Below are positions 24,954 to 33,680 of a stretch of 64,000 bases of DNA, piece by piece (position 1 is the first letter of the stretch; each line of letters starts with the position of its first letter). This stretch comes from Nocardioidaceae bacterium (GTDB lineage: Bacteria > Actinomycetota > Actinomycetes > Propionibacteriales > Nocardioidaceae). The position numbers and the translations under genes are program-made. The DNA lies in the NCBI GenBank assembly GCA_020636935.1, contig JACJWW010000005.1:1-64000 (forward strand), read 5' to 3'. The notes below the pieces were generated by a model, which had not been told where the DNA came from, searched no databases, and worked only from the letters and a program-made list of their open reading frames with translations.

Positions 24954-26042
24954 ATGGCCGCATCATCGAAAAGCCCCAAGGCGCCAGCCGACAATCGCGA
25001 CAAGGCCCTCGAAGTAGCCCTGGGCAATATTGAGAAGCAGTATGGCAAGGGCTCAGTGATGCGACTTGGTGATGACAGCCGCGCCCCCCTGGAAGTCATC
25101 CCGACCGGGGCGATTGCCCTCGACATTGCGCTCGGGATCGGTGGCCTGCCTCGCGGCCGCGTTGTTGAGATCTACGGACCAGAGTCATCAGGCAAGACCA
25201 CGGTTGCCCTGCACGCAGTGGCCAGCGCTCAAGCTGCCGGCGGCATCGTGGCCTTCATCGATGCCGAGCACGCGCTCGACCCTGAATACGCCAAGGCGCT
25301 CGGGGTCGACACTGATGCGCTGTTGGTCTCCCAACCAGACTCAGGTGAGCAAGCCCTTGAGATTGCCGACATGTTGATCCGCTCTGGCGCCCTCGACCTG
25401 ATCGTGATCGATTCGGTTGCCGCTCTGGTGCCTCGTGCTGAGATCGAGGGCGAGATGGGCGACAGTCACGTCGGTCTGCAGGCGCGCCTGATGAGCCAGG
25501 CACTGCGCAAGATGACCGGAGCCCTCAACGGGTCCGGCACCACCGCCATCTTCATCAACCAGTTGCGCGAGAAGATCGGCGTGATGTTCGGCTCGCCAGA
25601 GACCACCACTGGCGGTCGGGCGCTGAAGTTCTACTCCTCGGTGCGTCTCGACGTACGCCGCATCGAGACCCTCAAGGACGGCACCGAAATGGTCGGCAAC
25701 CGCACCCGCGTCAAGGTCGTCAAAAACAAGGTCGCCCCGCCGTTCAAGCAGGCCGAGTTCGACATCATGTACGGCCAGGGCATCTCGCGCGAAGGCGGCC
25801 TGATCGATGTTGGTGTGGAGGCGAGCCTGATCCGCAAGGCCGGTGCTTGGTACACCTACGAAGGTGACCAACTAGGGCAGGGCAAGGAAAATGCTCGTGC
25901 CTTCCTGCGCGACAACCCCGACTTGGCCAACGAGATCGAAAAGCGGATCTTGGAGAAGTTGGGTATCGGGCCTCAGGTTGATCAGCCAGCTGAGTTCACC
26001 GCAGATGATCCCGCCATTGACCCTGACGGCATCGACTTCTAG
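24954..26042 (+). CDS. recA: recombinase RecA
   Basis: The central recombinase of homologous repair and co-protease for LexA cleavage. 362 residues. IEKQYGKGSVMRLGD opens the core; the Walker A motif is GPESSGKTT, Walker B is LDLIVIDSVAAL, L1 is GEMGDSHVGLQARLMSQAL and L2 includes NQLREKIGVMFGSPETTTGG. The C-terminal tail is acidic. No intein interrupts the gene, which matters because some actinobacterial recA genes carry one. recX follows 33 bp later. A LexA box lies in its promoter. Confidence 0.98.
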   Translation: MAASSKSPKAPADNRDKALEVALGNIEKQYGKGSVMRLGDDSRAPLEVIPTGAIALDIALGIGGLPRGRVVEIYGPESSGKTTVALHAVASAQAAGGIVAFIDAEHALDPEYAKALGVDTDALLVSQPDSGEQALEIADMLIRSGALDLIVIDSVAALVPRAEIEGEMGDSHVGLQARLMSQALRKMTGALNGSGTTAIFINQLREKIGVMFGSPETTTGGRALKFYSSVRLDVRRIETLKDGTEMVGNRTRVKVVKNKVAPPFKQAEFDIMYGQGISREGGLIDVGVEASLIRKAGAWYTYEGDQLGQGKENARAFLRDNPDLANEIEKRILEKLGIGPQVDQPAEFTADDPAIDPDGIDF

Positions 26043-26083
26043 GCCTGGTGAAGTAGGCCCGGGGAAGCAGGCCCAGTGAAGCC
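26042..26083 (+). repeat. three tandem 14-nt units between recA and recX
   Basis: GGCCTGGTGAAGTA, GGCCCGGGGAAGCA and GGCCCAGTGAAGCC follow one another without gaps from the last base of the recA stop. The GTG start of recX lies inside the third unit. Each unit carries a GTGAAG/GGGAAG core. Confidence 0.7.
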
Positions 26084-26612
26084 TCGCGAGGAGCCGCTCG
26101 ATCCAGAGCTAGATCTCGGGCCGGAGGCCGACCCGGAGTCGGTGGCCCGCAAGATCTTGCTCGACCAGTTGACCACTCGGGCTCGCACCCGGGCGGAGTT
26201 GGCCACCAAATTGGCGCAGCGCGACGTGCCGGACCCACTTGCCACACGGCTCCTGGATCGCTTCGAGGAGTTGGGGCTGATCGACGATGCAGCTTTTGCG
26301 CGAGATTGGATCGAGCAGCGCCAACGAGGCAGAGGCTTGGCCAAGAGGGCGCTGGCCCAAGAGTTGCGCACCAAGGGTGTGCCCGATGACCTGGCCAAGG
26401 AAGCGCTGGCTGAGATTGACGCCGGTGATGAAGAGGCCTTGGCTCGCCAACTGGTGCGGAGCAAACTCCGTTCGGTCCGTGGGCTGCCTCGTGACAAGGC
26501 GACTCGCAGGTTGGTCGGCATGCTTGCCCGCAAAGGGCACAGCCCGGGTGTGGCCTATCGCGTAGTGGCCCAGGCTCTCGATCTGCCCGCCTCTGAGCAG
26601 GTGGAGTGCTGA
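26076..26612 (+). CDS. recX: regulatory protein RecX
   Basis: Inhibits RecA filament growth. 178 residues made of three-helix repeats. The first is recognisable from KILLDQLTTRARTRAELATK and LLDRFEELGLIDDAAFARDW, with the family motif IDDAAFARDWIEQRQRGRG. Later come ALAQELRTKGVPDDLAKEAL and a basic C terminus. The start is GTG at 26076, inside a short tandem repeat that may also serve for translation initiation. It lies 33 bp after recA, so both are transcribed together, and it is convergent with the next gene, with only 2 bp between stops. Confidence 0.93.
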   Translation: MKPREEPLDPELDLGPEADPESVARKILLDQLTTRARTRAELATKLAQRDVPDPLATRLLDRFEELGLIDDAAFARDWIEQRQRGRGLAKRALAQELRTKGVPDDLAKEALAEIDAGDEEALARQLVRSKLRSVRGLPRDKATRRLVGMLARKGHSPGVAYRVVAQALDLPASEQVEC

Positions 26613-26614
26613 CG

Positions 26615-27103
26615 TCAGCTGAAGTTGGCGACCCAATCTGCGGCATCTTCGGGGAGGTTTCCGTGCTCCTTGGCGATCTTGACCCACTTCTTGGTGGCCT
26701 GCAAGAAGCGCATCGGGTTGTAGACGTCTTCTTGCGAACTCCAACGATTGTCGCCAGCGTAGGTGAGGATCGTGAGGTTGGTGGCCCCGATCTGTGACCC
26801 GTCACCGGGGTCGCGCATCGGATTGTCGATCTCACAGATCACCCGGCCTGCTTCCACATCGATGGTGACCCAGTTGATCGGGAAGGAAGTCATCACGTTG
26901 CCGGGGAAGGTGGTCATCGTCGAGATGATCCAGTCCTTGATCTGTTCAGGCCCGCGGAAGGTGCCGTACGAATGTTCGATGTAGACAGCGTCGTCGGTGA
27001 AAAGCGCGGGGAAGTCATCCCAGTTGCCGGATCGGGCTGCATCGTTGATCAGTTTGCAGTGGTGATCAAAAGCTGCGGTGAGTTCTTCGCGAGTCCAAGA
27101 CAT
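26615..27103 (-). CDS. nuclear transport factor 2 / SnoaL-like family protein
   Basis: A small cone-shaped alpha+beta fold protein of 162 residues. It begins MSWTREELTAAFDHHCKLIN, followed by GNWDDFPALFTDDAVYIEH and GTFRGPEQIKDWI. This is the usual order of NTF2-like proteins: helix, helix, strand, then an R-G-x-x-x-I-x-x-W/F segment. Such proteins include ketosteroid isomerase-like and hydratase-like enzymes as well as non-enzymatic ones; a substrate cannot be named. ATG 27103 gives the standard N terminus. It is divergent from a hotdog-fold protein, with 54 bp between starts. Confidence 0.8.
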   Translation of the reverse strand: MSWTREELTAAFDHHCKLINDAARSGNWDDFPALFTDDAVYIEHSYGTFRGPEQIKDWIISTMTTFPGNVMTSFPINWVTIDVEAGRVICEIDNPMRDPGDGSQIGATNLTILTYAGDNRWSSQEDVYNPMRFLQATKKWVKIAKEHGNLPEDAADWVANFS

Positions 27104-27145
27104 CGGTGTAGTCAAACACACACTGACGGCTCTTGGGCATTGGCA

Positions 27146-27151
27146 TATGGT
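27146..27151 (+). promoter_or_regulatory. -10 element for a leaderless transcript of the hotdog-fold gene
   Basis: TATGGT is followed by 6 nt and ATG 27158. CTGACG with a 17-bp spacer is a possible -35. No ribosome-binding site is present. Confidence 0.45.
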
Positions 27152-27157
27152 GTGCCC

Positions 27158-27628
27158 ATGCCAGACGTGCTCGGAATGTACAAGAAGGCTTCTGCGATCC
27201 CGGTTGTCGGCAACAGGGTCTTCGATTTTGCCTTTGCTCAAATGGCGCCGTACTTCTGGAGCGTCAGACCACGCTTCAAGGTGATTGAGCCCAATCACGC
27301 AGAGGTGGTCATCCCCAAGAGGCGCGGCGTCCAGAACCACATTGGCACCGTGCATGCAATTGCATTGTGCAACGGACTTGAAGCAGCAATGGGTGCTCTT
27401 GCCGAGGCCACCATCCCGCGCGACAAGCGATGGATCCCTAAGGGGATGGAGGTCTCCTACACAGCCAAGGCGACCAGCGACATCACCTGCCACGCCGACA
27501 CCGATCCCGCGCAATGGACTGGTGACGATCCAGACCTACCGGTGCGGGTCAAGGGCGTCCGCGATGATGGCACGGTCGTGATTGAAGGAGTGATCCGGCT
27601 CTGGGTCACTCCCAAGTCGGCCAAGTAG
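27158..27628 (+). CDS. hotdog-fold DUF4442 protein (thioesterase-like)
   Basis: 156 residues. The sequence FAQMAPYFWSVRPRFKVIE, then NHAEVVIPKRRGVQNHIGTV with HAIALCNGLEAAMGALAEAT, is the DUF4442 pattern. The N-H-x-G-T-x-H segment before a long helix corresponds to the active-site region of PaaI-type acyl-CoA thioesterases. Enzymatic activity for DUF4442 proteins is not well established. The start ATG has a -10 hexamer 6 nt upstream. The neighbours are an NTF2-like gene (divergent) and miaB. Confidence 0.82.
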   Translation: MPDVLGMYKKASAIPVVGNRVFDFAFAQMAPYFWSVRPRFKVIEPNHAEVVIPKRRGVQNHIGTVHAIALCNGLEAAMGALAEATIPRDKRWIPKGMEVSYTAKATSDITCHADTDPAQWTGDDPDLPVRVKGVRDDGTVVIEGVIRLWVTPKSAK

Positions 27629-27688
27629 GGGCATCGCTCGCAAGACGGTTTGGGGCCGCGGCGCAGGTCGCCGTACCCTTGAGCGGTT

Positions 27689-29212
27689 ATGTCGCTGATC
27701 GAAACACCTGCCCAGAGCGAGGCTGCTCCCCGCACTTATGAAGTGCGTACCTATGGCTGTCAGATGAATGTCCACGACTCCGAACGGCTCTCTGGGTTGC
27801 TCGAAGACGCCGGCTATGTCTCGGCTCCAAAGGGTGACTTGGCCGATGTGGTGGTCTTCAACACCTGTGCGGTGCGTGAGAACGCCGACAACAAGCTCTA
27901 CGGCAATCTCGGCCACCTGGCGCCACAGAAGGCCAAACGCCCGAGTATGCAGATCGCGGTGGGTGGCTGCCTGGCGCAGAAAGACAAAGACACGATCACC
28001 AAGAAGGCCCCATGGGTCGACGTGGTCTTCGGCACCCACAACATCGGCTCGCTGCCGGTGCTTCTCGAGCGGGCCAGGGTCAACCAAGAGGCTCAGGTCG
28101 AGATCTTGGAGTCTTTGGAGGTCTTCCCCTCCACGCTGCCGACCAAGCGCGAGTCGGCGTACGCCGCGTGGGTCTCGATCAGTGTGGGCTGCAACAACAC
28201 CTGCACCTTCTGCATCGTGCCCGCCTTGCGCGGCAAGGAGAAAGATCGCCGACCGGGTGAGATCCTGGCTGAGATCGAAGCGCTCGTTGCCGAGGGAGTC
28301 ACCGAGATCACGCTGCTCGGTCAAAATGTCAACACCTATGGCGTGGAGTTTGGTGACAAGCTGGCCTTCGGCAAACTCTTGCGTGCGTGCGCGGAGATCG
28401 AAGGCCTCGAACGAGTGCGCTTTACTTCTCCGCACCCAGCAGCCTTCACTGACGATGTGATCGCAGCGATGGCCGAGACGCCCAATGTGATGCATCAACT
28501 CCACATGCCCCTGCAATCAGGCTCTGACAAGGTGCTCAAGGACATGCGGCGCTCCTATCGCCAGGATCGCTATCTCGGCATCATCGACCGAGTGCGCGAG
28601 GCCATGCCTGACGCTGCCCTGTCCACCGACATCATTGTGGGCTTCCCGGGCGAGACCGAAGCAGACTTTCAGGCCACGATGGATGTTGTGAGGCAGGTGC
28701 GCTTTGCTCAAGCCTTCACCTTCCAATACTCCAAGCGCCCTGGCACTCCGGCTGCGGATCTTCCTGAGCAACTGCCCAAGGAGGTTGTGCAGGACCGCTA
28801 CGAGCGGCTGGTCGAGTTGGTCAATCAGATCTCGTGGGAGGAAAACCGCAAGCTCGAAGGTGTCACCGTCGAGTTGATGGTTGCCGAGGGTGAGGGTCGC
28901 AAAGACGAAGCAACCCGGCGACTCAGCGGGCGCGCACCCGACAATCGACTCGTCCACTTCACTCCGATCGATGCGCAGGGCAACGAGATCGAGGTGCGTC
29001 CCGGTGACATGGTCAGCGTAACCATCACCTATGGCGCTCCCCACCACCTCGTGGCCGATGGCGCAGTGAGCGCCGTACGACGTACCCGTGCCGGTGATGC
29101 GTGGGAGGCCCGCACCAAGGAGCCGAAGCGCACCGTGGGCCTGGGCATGCCCGGAGTCGGCCAGCCCCCGGTCACTGAGCCAGAGGCTCCCGCATGCGGA
29201 TCCCCAGCCTGA
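27689..29212 (+). CDS. miaB: tRNA-2-methylthio-N6-dimethylallyladenosine-37 synthase
   Basis: A radical-SAM methylthiotransferase modifying A37 of tRNAs that read UNN codons. 507 residues. The N-terminal UPF0004 domain begins VRTYGCQMNVHDSERLSG and has further cluster cysteines in FNTCAVREN and GGCLAQ. The radical-SAM cluster is VGCNNTCTFCIVPALRG. A TRAM domain follows at about 390-460 (GVTVELMVAEG to VTITYGAPHHL). The C-terminal extension of about 40 residues is low complexity. It is directly upstream of miaA, which makes its substrate, with a 10-bp gap. Confidence 0.96.
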   Translation: MSLIETPAQSEAAPRTYEVRTYGCQMNVHDSERLSGLLEDAGYVSAPKGDLADVVVFNTCAVRENADNKLYGNLGHLAPQKAKRPSMQIAVGGCLAQKDKDTITKKAPWVDVVFGTHNIGSLPVLLERARVNQEAQVEILESLEVFPSTLPTKRESAYAAWVSISVGCNNTCTFCIVPALRGKEKDRRPGEILAEIEALVAEGVTEITLLGQNVNTYGVEFGDKLAFGKLLRACAEIEGLERVRFTSPHPAAFTDDVIAAMAETPNVMHQLHMPLQSGSDKVLKDMRRSYRQDRYLGIIDRVREAMPDAALSTDIIVGFPGETEADFQATMDVVRQVRFAQAFTFQYSKRPGTPAADLPEQLPKEVVQDRYERLVELVNQISWEENRKLEGVTVELMVAEGEGRKDEATRRLSGRAPDNRLVHFTPIDAQGNEIEVRPGDMVSVTITYGAPHHLVADGAVSAVRRTRAGDAWEARTKEPKRTVGLGMPGVGQPPVTEPEAPACGSPA

Positions 29213-29222
29213 CCTGTTTGCG

Positions 29223-30137
29223 ATGAGCACTCATGCCCAACCGGTGGTTGCCGTTGTTGGCGCCACGGCCGCCGGCAAGAGCAGCTTGGCCTTGACCCTG
29301 GCGCAGCGGATTGGCGGCGAGGTGGTCAACACCGACTCCATGCAGATCTATCGCGGGATGGACATCGGCACCGCCAAACTGCCTGTCGAACAACGTCTGG
29401 GCATCCCGCACCACTTGCTTGACCTCCTGGACCCCAGTGAGCCCGTCACTGTGGCGGAGTTCCAGCAGTGGGCGCGACAAGTGATCGCAGACTGTCACGC
29501 ACGGGGTGTCACACCGATCTTGGTGGGTGGGTCAGCGCTGTACACCCGCGCGATCCTCGACGTGTTTGAGTTCCCCGGCACCGATGCTCAACTGAGGGCC
29601 AAGTGGGAGGCTCGGCTGAGCGAGGTTGGGTCGCTGGCGCTGCACGAAGAGTTGCGACAGATCGACCCGGCCGCTGCAGACCAGGTCTTGCCCACCAATT
29701 CTCGTCGGATTGTGCGGGCCCTTGAGGTGATCGAGCTGACCGGCAAACCCTTCGTGGCGACGCTCCCGACGTACTCCTATCACTACCCGGGTGCCGTCCA
29801 GATTGGTCTGTCCATCGACAGGGCGACGTTGCATGCCCGGATTGAGGCTCGGGTGCATGCCATGTGGGCCGCAGGCTTTGTTGCTGAAGTGCGCGGACTG
29901 CTCGATCACGGGCTTGCCGAGTCGCGTACGGCGAGCAGGGCCCTTGGCTACAGCCAGATCCTGCGTCATCTGAGCGACGAGATCACCGAGGAGCAGGCGA
30001 TGGAGCAGACCATCACCGGCACTCGAAGATTTGCCAGACGCCAAGACAGTTGGTTTCTCAAGGACCCCCGGATCACCTGGGTCGACCACGCAGACCCCAG
30101 TGCCGTCGATCAGGCTCTGGCACTGCTGGCGGCCTAG
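29223..30137 (+). CDS. miaA: tRNA dimethylallyltransferase
   Basis: Adds the isoprenoid to A37 of tRNA, the step before MiaB. 304 residues. The P-loop is VVGATAAGKSSLALTLAQ; NTDSMQIYRGMDIGTAKL contains the catalytic Asp and substrate-binding residues; GGSALYTRAILD and RRFARRQDSWF are standard motifs. ATG 29223 is chosen since the P-loop begins about 10 residues later; the longer frame runs inside miaB. It is the last gene of the rightward group; its end overlaps the convergent metallo-hydrolase by 4 bp. Confidence 0.95.
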   Translation: MSTHAQPVVAVVGATAAGKSSLALTLAQRIGGEVVNTDSMQIYRGMDIGTAKLPVEQRLGIPHHLLDLLDPSEPVTVAEFQQWARQVIADCHARGVTPILVGGSALYTRAILDVFEFPGTDAQLRAKWEARLSEVGSLALHEELRQIDPAAADQVLPTNSRRIVRALEVIELTGKPFVATLPTYSYHYPGAVQIGLSIDRATLHARIEARVHAMWAAGFVAEVRGLLDHGLAESRTASRALGYSQILRHLSDEITEEQAMEQTITGTRRFARRQDSWFLKDPRITWVDHADPSAVDQALALLAA

Positions 30138-30757
30138 TCGGATGTGCCGGGCCGCCACGGCTCATGAACATGCGATAGCCAGACCTCAGCTGGCTTCAGT
30201 GACAACACCAATCGTTGACCCTCGGTCTGGGGGTCATCCAGTTCCCCGAACCAGACCGCAGTGTCACCCGCGATGATGGTGGGTCCGGGCATGCCATCGA
30301 TCACCACGATCTGTGAACCACGGGTGTGCCCGGGGGCAGGCACCAGACGTACGCCGGGGAGCAGTTCTGCCTCGCCGTCGACCTCCACATAGTCCACGCC
30401 TGGAGCATCGACACATTCGCGGATCGTGTAGTTGTCGAGGATGCGCGCGTCATGCAACTCACTGGCCTGCACATGGATCGGGACCCCGGGAAACAATGCG
30501 TTCCCGCCGCAGTGATCGAAATGCAGATGGGTGTTGACGATCAGATCGACGCTGGCGAGGTCAAGATCTCCCTTGTCCAGTGGATAGACAGTTGGTTGCA
30601 TGTCGGACACGGCAGGGTGGAGTTCGGTGAAGCCGGTGTCCACCAGTATCCGGCCATGAGGGTGATCGATCAGGTGTACACAAACTGGCATTACCGCGCC
30701 CTCAACGTGCAGGTCGGCCACGTGGATCGGAGTGACCGCTATTGCCTCAGTGGCCAT
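30134..30757 (-). CDS. MBL-fold metallo-hydrolase
   Basis: 207 residues with the metallo-beta-lactamase zinc motif NTHLHFDHCGGN. Further metal ligands are the His of APGHTRGS, the Asp of IIAGDTAVWFG and a late His in LSHVHEP. The strand pattern LVDTGFTELHP before the motif resembles the N-acyl-homoserine-lactone lactonase group, although homologues act on many esters and thioesters. A quorum-quenching role is not claimed. The gene overlaps the start of the secreted dipeptidase-like gene upstream by 11 bp, so the two are probably translated from one message. Confidence 0.86.
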   Translation of the reverse strand: MATEAIAVTPIHVADLHVEGAVMPVCVHLIDHPHGRILVDTGFTELHPAVSDMQPTVYPLDKGDLDLASVDLIVNTHLHFDHCGGNALFPGVPIHVQASELHDARILDNYTIRECVDAPGVDYVEVDGEAELLPGVRLVPAPGHTRGSQIVVIDGMPGPTIIAGDTAVWFGELDDPQTEGQRLVLSLKPAEVWLSHVHEPWRPGTSD

Positions 30758-32825
30758 ACACGTGCATTTCCTTGATCGAGTAGCCCCAGTAGGTGCCGCG
30801 CTTGAGGCCTTTCATCCGCACATAGCGCGCCGTACGCGGGCTGAATGAGGCCACCTCGAGATCTCCACGCCCGTCATTGACCGTGTGGGCTGTGGTCCAG
30901 TGCTTTGCATCCAAGGAAGTCTGGATCTGGTAGCGCTTGCCGAAGGCGTATTCCCAATCGATGCTCACTCGCCCGACTTGCTTGGCTTGGCCAAGATCGA
31001 CCTGCAACCATTCGCGGTCATTCCAACCGCTTGCCCAACGAGTGTTGGCCTTGCCGTCAACCGCAGCCTTCGTTGGTAGTCCACCCCAGAAATTCCACTC
31101 CCACGAGGATGCCTTGGTCGGCTTGTTGTGAGCCAGATCAGGCTGAGGCTGGTAGTCGGCTGCTGCTTGGGCCGTGCGCAGGTAGTACTCCGCTCCGTGC
31201 GCCAACTCATCGATCAAACCCTGCCCGCCGATCTGACGGATGTTTTCCAGCCAATCAGGGATCAAGCCGTAGTGGGGGACCCCATCGACGTTGTAGTCAT
31301 AGACGCGTTGGCCACTGACCTGCTTGTCGATCGTGACATCACCCAGCGCGCCGGCGAACGGATAGTGGATCTTGGGTGAGGAAGCTGCTTGGGCTCGAGG
31401 AGTGGCGCCGAAGCCATTCATGTCCATGCCGTAGCCATAGCCCACGTGATATTTCTGACGCAGCGGCCGTTGTTGCAAGGCGACGTTTACGAAGGACTCC
31501 ACCCGGTCGTGGTCGGTGTGCTGGGCGATGAACCCGCCCAATGCGTAGATCCGGTCGAAATAGCCCGGGTCCGTCCAGGTGTGTGAGGAGATGACTCCTG
31601 GATAGTCGGCCTCCTCCAAGATCGCCAACGCTCGGTTGGCTGCCTTGGCGCTCATGTGATCGACCTCGACGATCATGTGTCTCTTGATCATCTCTTGCAG
31701 GGTGAACTCGCCGAGCTCGGTCAGACCACGTTTGTTGCAGTGGGGAGCTTTGGCATAGATCGGGAGCACCGCTGGCAGGAAGTCACTGAAGGCGCGCAGT
31801 TGCGCGGGGAGGACTCCGGTGACGATCGGATTGTCCTGGGCAGCGGTCTTGCAAGTGCCCGGATCCCACCAGCGCCCGGTGTTGATGAAGTTGCCGCCAT
31901 TGACAGCCACTCCTGCCATGTCCTTGTCGAATCGCACGCCACAAAGGGCGTTGTCGTATTTGTGACACAAGAACATCGACTGGATGCCCAGATCCTGGAG
32001 CTCATCGAGCCCGGCGGTGATGTCGGCCTTCGAGCATTGCGGCACGTCATACTTGATGCCGCAGCCGAAGGGATTGGACACCTCCATGCCGAGTACGACG
32101 GCCAACTTGCCATCTTCGGCCACTGCACGGGCTTGTGCTGGAGTCTCGACGATCCGGAACCAGCCCTTGCCTGGTCCGCCGTACTGATTGTCGACATAGG
32201 TCTGGAGGTCTTTGGTGCGCTGCACTTGCAGTCTGACATTGGCCATGTCTTCGCAGCTGTGCTTGTTGACCTGCCCTAGTGGCACTTCGCAGAGCACATT
32301 GTTGTTGACGGTGTCATTCACCATGATTCGTTGACCGGCTCGCCAAGCTCGTTCGACCCACTTGTAGTACATCTGCTGATGGGTCAGCGAGTTGTACGCC
32401 GGCCAATCCTTGAAGGTCGGCCACCCGGTCACGTCGTGCTTTGCGAAGGGGTTGAACGGGACATCGATTTTGGTGACATTCTCGATCAGTGCAGAAGACC
32501 CGTCCGTGCCGTGACTGGGGCAGTCCTTCAGAGCCCCTGCTGCTCCGTTGACCGGGTCGAAGGTGGCCCCGCACAGGATGCTGCCACCAAAGGCGATATC
32601 GCTCATCAGGTGAGTGTGGGCATCGACGAAGCCCTTGACGCTGCCATCTGGCCATGGTGTCGAGCTGGGAGTGCCCGAGACATTCACCTCGACCTCTGGA
32701 GGTGGTGCAGAGTCATTGGCTTGGGCGCCAGGGGCGGCCAAGACTGTGGCTAAGCCAAGAGTTGTGACCAGGGCCAGTAATGCGACCGCCGCCCTGTGCA
32801 GGGACAGTCTCAGTTGGGTGGTCAC
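30747..32825 (-). CDS. secreted M19-dipeptidase-like metal hydrolase with C-terminal discoidin domain
   Basis: 692 residues. The signal peptide is LSLHRAAVALLALVTTLGLA with cleavage near PGAQA. The hydrolase domain starts GFVDAHTHLMSDIAFGG with the first metal ligands. Later HMIVEVDHMSAKAANRA and VISSHTWTDPGYFDR resemble the metal-binding His motifs of renal-dipeptidase (M19) enzymes. Many extra residues separate them, including several cysteines. From about 565 an F5/8 type C (discoidin) domain follows: WGGLPTKAAVDGKANTRWAS, WLQVDLGQAKQVGRVSI, ARYVRMKGLKRGT. Such domains bind carbohydrates or surfaces. GTG 32825 has gaggagg upstream. A role in degrading external peptides or envelope material is inference. 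Confidence 0.8.
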   Translation of the reverse strand: MTTQLRLSLHRAAVALLALVTTLGLATVLAAPGAQANDSAPPPEVEVNVSGTPSSTPWPDGSVKGFVDAHTHLMSDIAFGGSILCGATFDPVNGAAGALKDCPSHGTDGSSALIENVTKIDVPFNPFAKHDVTGWPTFKDWPAYNSLTHQQMYYKWVERAWRAGQRIMVNDTVNNNVLCEVPLGQVNKHSCEDMANVRLQVQRTKDLQTYVDNQYGGPGKGWFRIVETPAQARAVAEDGKLAVVLGMEVSNPFGCGIKYDVPQCSKADITAGLDELQDLGIQSMFLCHKYDNALCGVRFDKDMAGVAVNGGNFINTGRWWDPGTCKTAAQDNPIVTGVLPAQLRAFSDFLPAVLPIYAKAPHCNKRGLTELGEFTLQEMIKRHMIVEVDHMSAKAANRALAILEEADYPGVISSHTWTDPGYFDRIYALGGFIAQHTDHDRVESFVNVALQQRPLRQKYHVGYGYGMDMNGFGATPRAQAASSPKIHYPFAGALGDVTIDKQVSGQRVYDYNVDGVPHYGLIPDWLENIRQIGGQGLIDELAHGAEYYLRTAQAAADYQPQPDLAHNKPTKASSWEWNFWGGLPTKAAVDGKANTRWASGWNDREWLQVDLGQAKQVGRVSIDWEYAFGKRYQIQTSLDAKHWTTAHTVNDGRGDLEVASFSPRTARYVRMKGLKRGTYWGYSIKEMHVYGH

Positions 32826-32869
32826 CGCTGTATCGCCTCCTCGAGTGATCCACGATGGATCAACCTGAG

Positions 32870-33586
32870 TCAGATTGTCTTGTCCAGTGCCTCCGGGTCA
32901 ATCCCTTCCTCGGATTGTGCTGGACCAGTGGTGGACTCTGGGGCGTCGCCCGTTGAGGCGGACAACCAGCCGCAGACGAGGTCGCGGTTGCGCAAGATCT
33001 CGCGACCGGGTCTCTCCAGCACGGGATGCAGCCGCTCTCCGGTGACAGGCTGTTCAGGCATGACACTGGGAGCAGTTGCCTCCAAGTTGATCTCAACGTC
33101 GAAGATGCCCATCCCGGTGTCATGCAGTCGCATCGGTCCAAGATGGCGCAGCATGGCAAGCGAGGCTGGGTTGTCCATTGCAACCTCGGTGATGATCCGA
33201 GTGACGTCAACGGGGCGCCTTGCGACCAGCAGTGAGAGCAGGGCTGTGGCCACACCGCGTCCTTGCCAGTCATCCCGCACCGTGACCGCGATGTCTGCTG
33301 CATCGTGGATGTCGGGACAGCGCACGATGCGACCGATAGCGATGGGCAGCGCCTCGGTCTCGGTCTCCACGAAGACCACCAGCGCAATGTGGTCGACCCC
33401 ATCGACTTCGTCAACGAGTTGATGGAGCATCGAATCGGACAATCTCTCCACAGGGGTCAAGAAGCGCAGTCTGCGCGACTCCGGCGAGAGGTCTTCGAAG
33501 GCCTTGACCAAGGACTCACGATGGGTCGGGAGGAGCGGCCAGACCCAGCCGGGTGTGCCGTCCTTCAGGGTCAAGGTGTCGCCCAT
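32870..33586 (-). CDS. GNAT-family N-acetyltransferase
   Basis: 238 residues. The acetyl-CoA-binding motif A is AVTVRDDWQGRGVATALLSL, with Q-G-R-G-V-A in the pyrophosphate-binding turn. It is preceded by HIALVVFVETETEALPIAIG and followed by NPASLAMLRHLG, as in other GNAT domains. The first 40 residues (LLPTHRESLVKAFEDLSPES and RRLRFLTP) match the RimI-like domain also found at the end of some acyl-CoA synthetase/Pat proteins. No cNMP-binding domain is attached. Substrate unknown; protein lysine acetylation is possible. It is divergent from dapF. Confidence 0.82.
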   Translation of the reverse strand: MGDTLTLKDGTPGWVWPLLPTHRESLVKAFEDLSPESRRLRFLTPVERLSDSMLHQLVDEVDGVDHIALVVFVETETEALPIAIGRIVRCPDIHDAADIAVTVRDDWQGRGVATALLSLLVARRPVDVTRIITEVAMDNPASLAMLRHLGPMRLHDTGMGIFDVEINLEATAPSVMPEQPVTGERLHPVLERPGREILRNRDLVCGWLSASTGDAPESTTGPAQSEEGIDPEALDKTI

Positions 33587-33680
33587 GATTGGCTCCCAGT
33601 CAGTTGAAGTCCGGCTGCTGGGTACACCCTATGAGACGGGGGCGCATCCGCAGACAACGGTGTTTGGGAGAATCGCCGAT

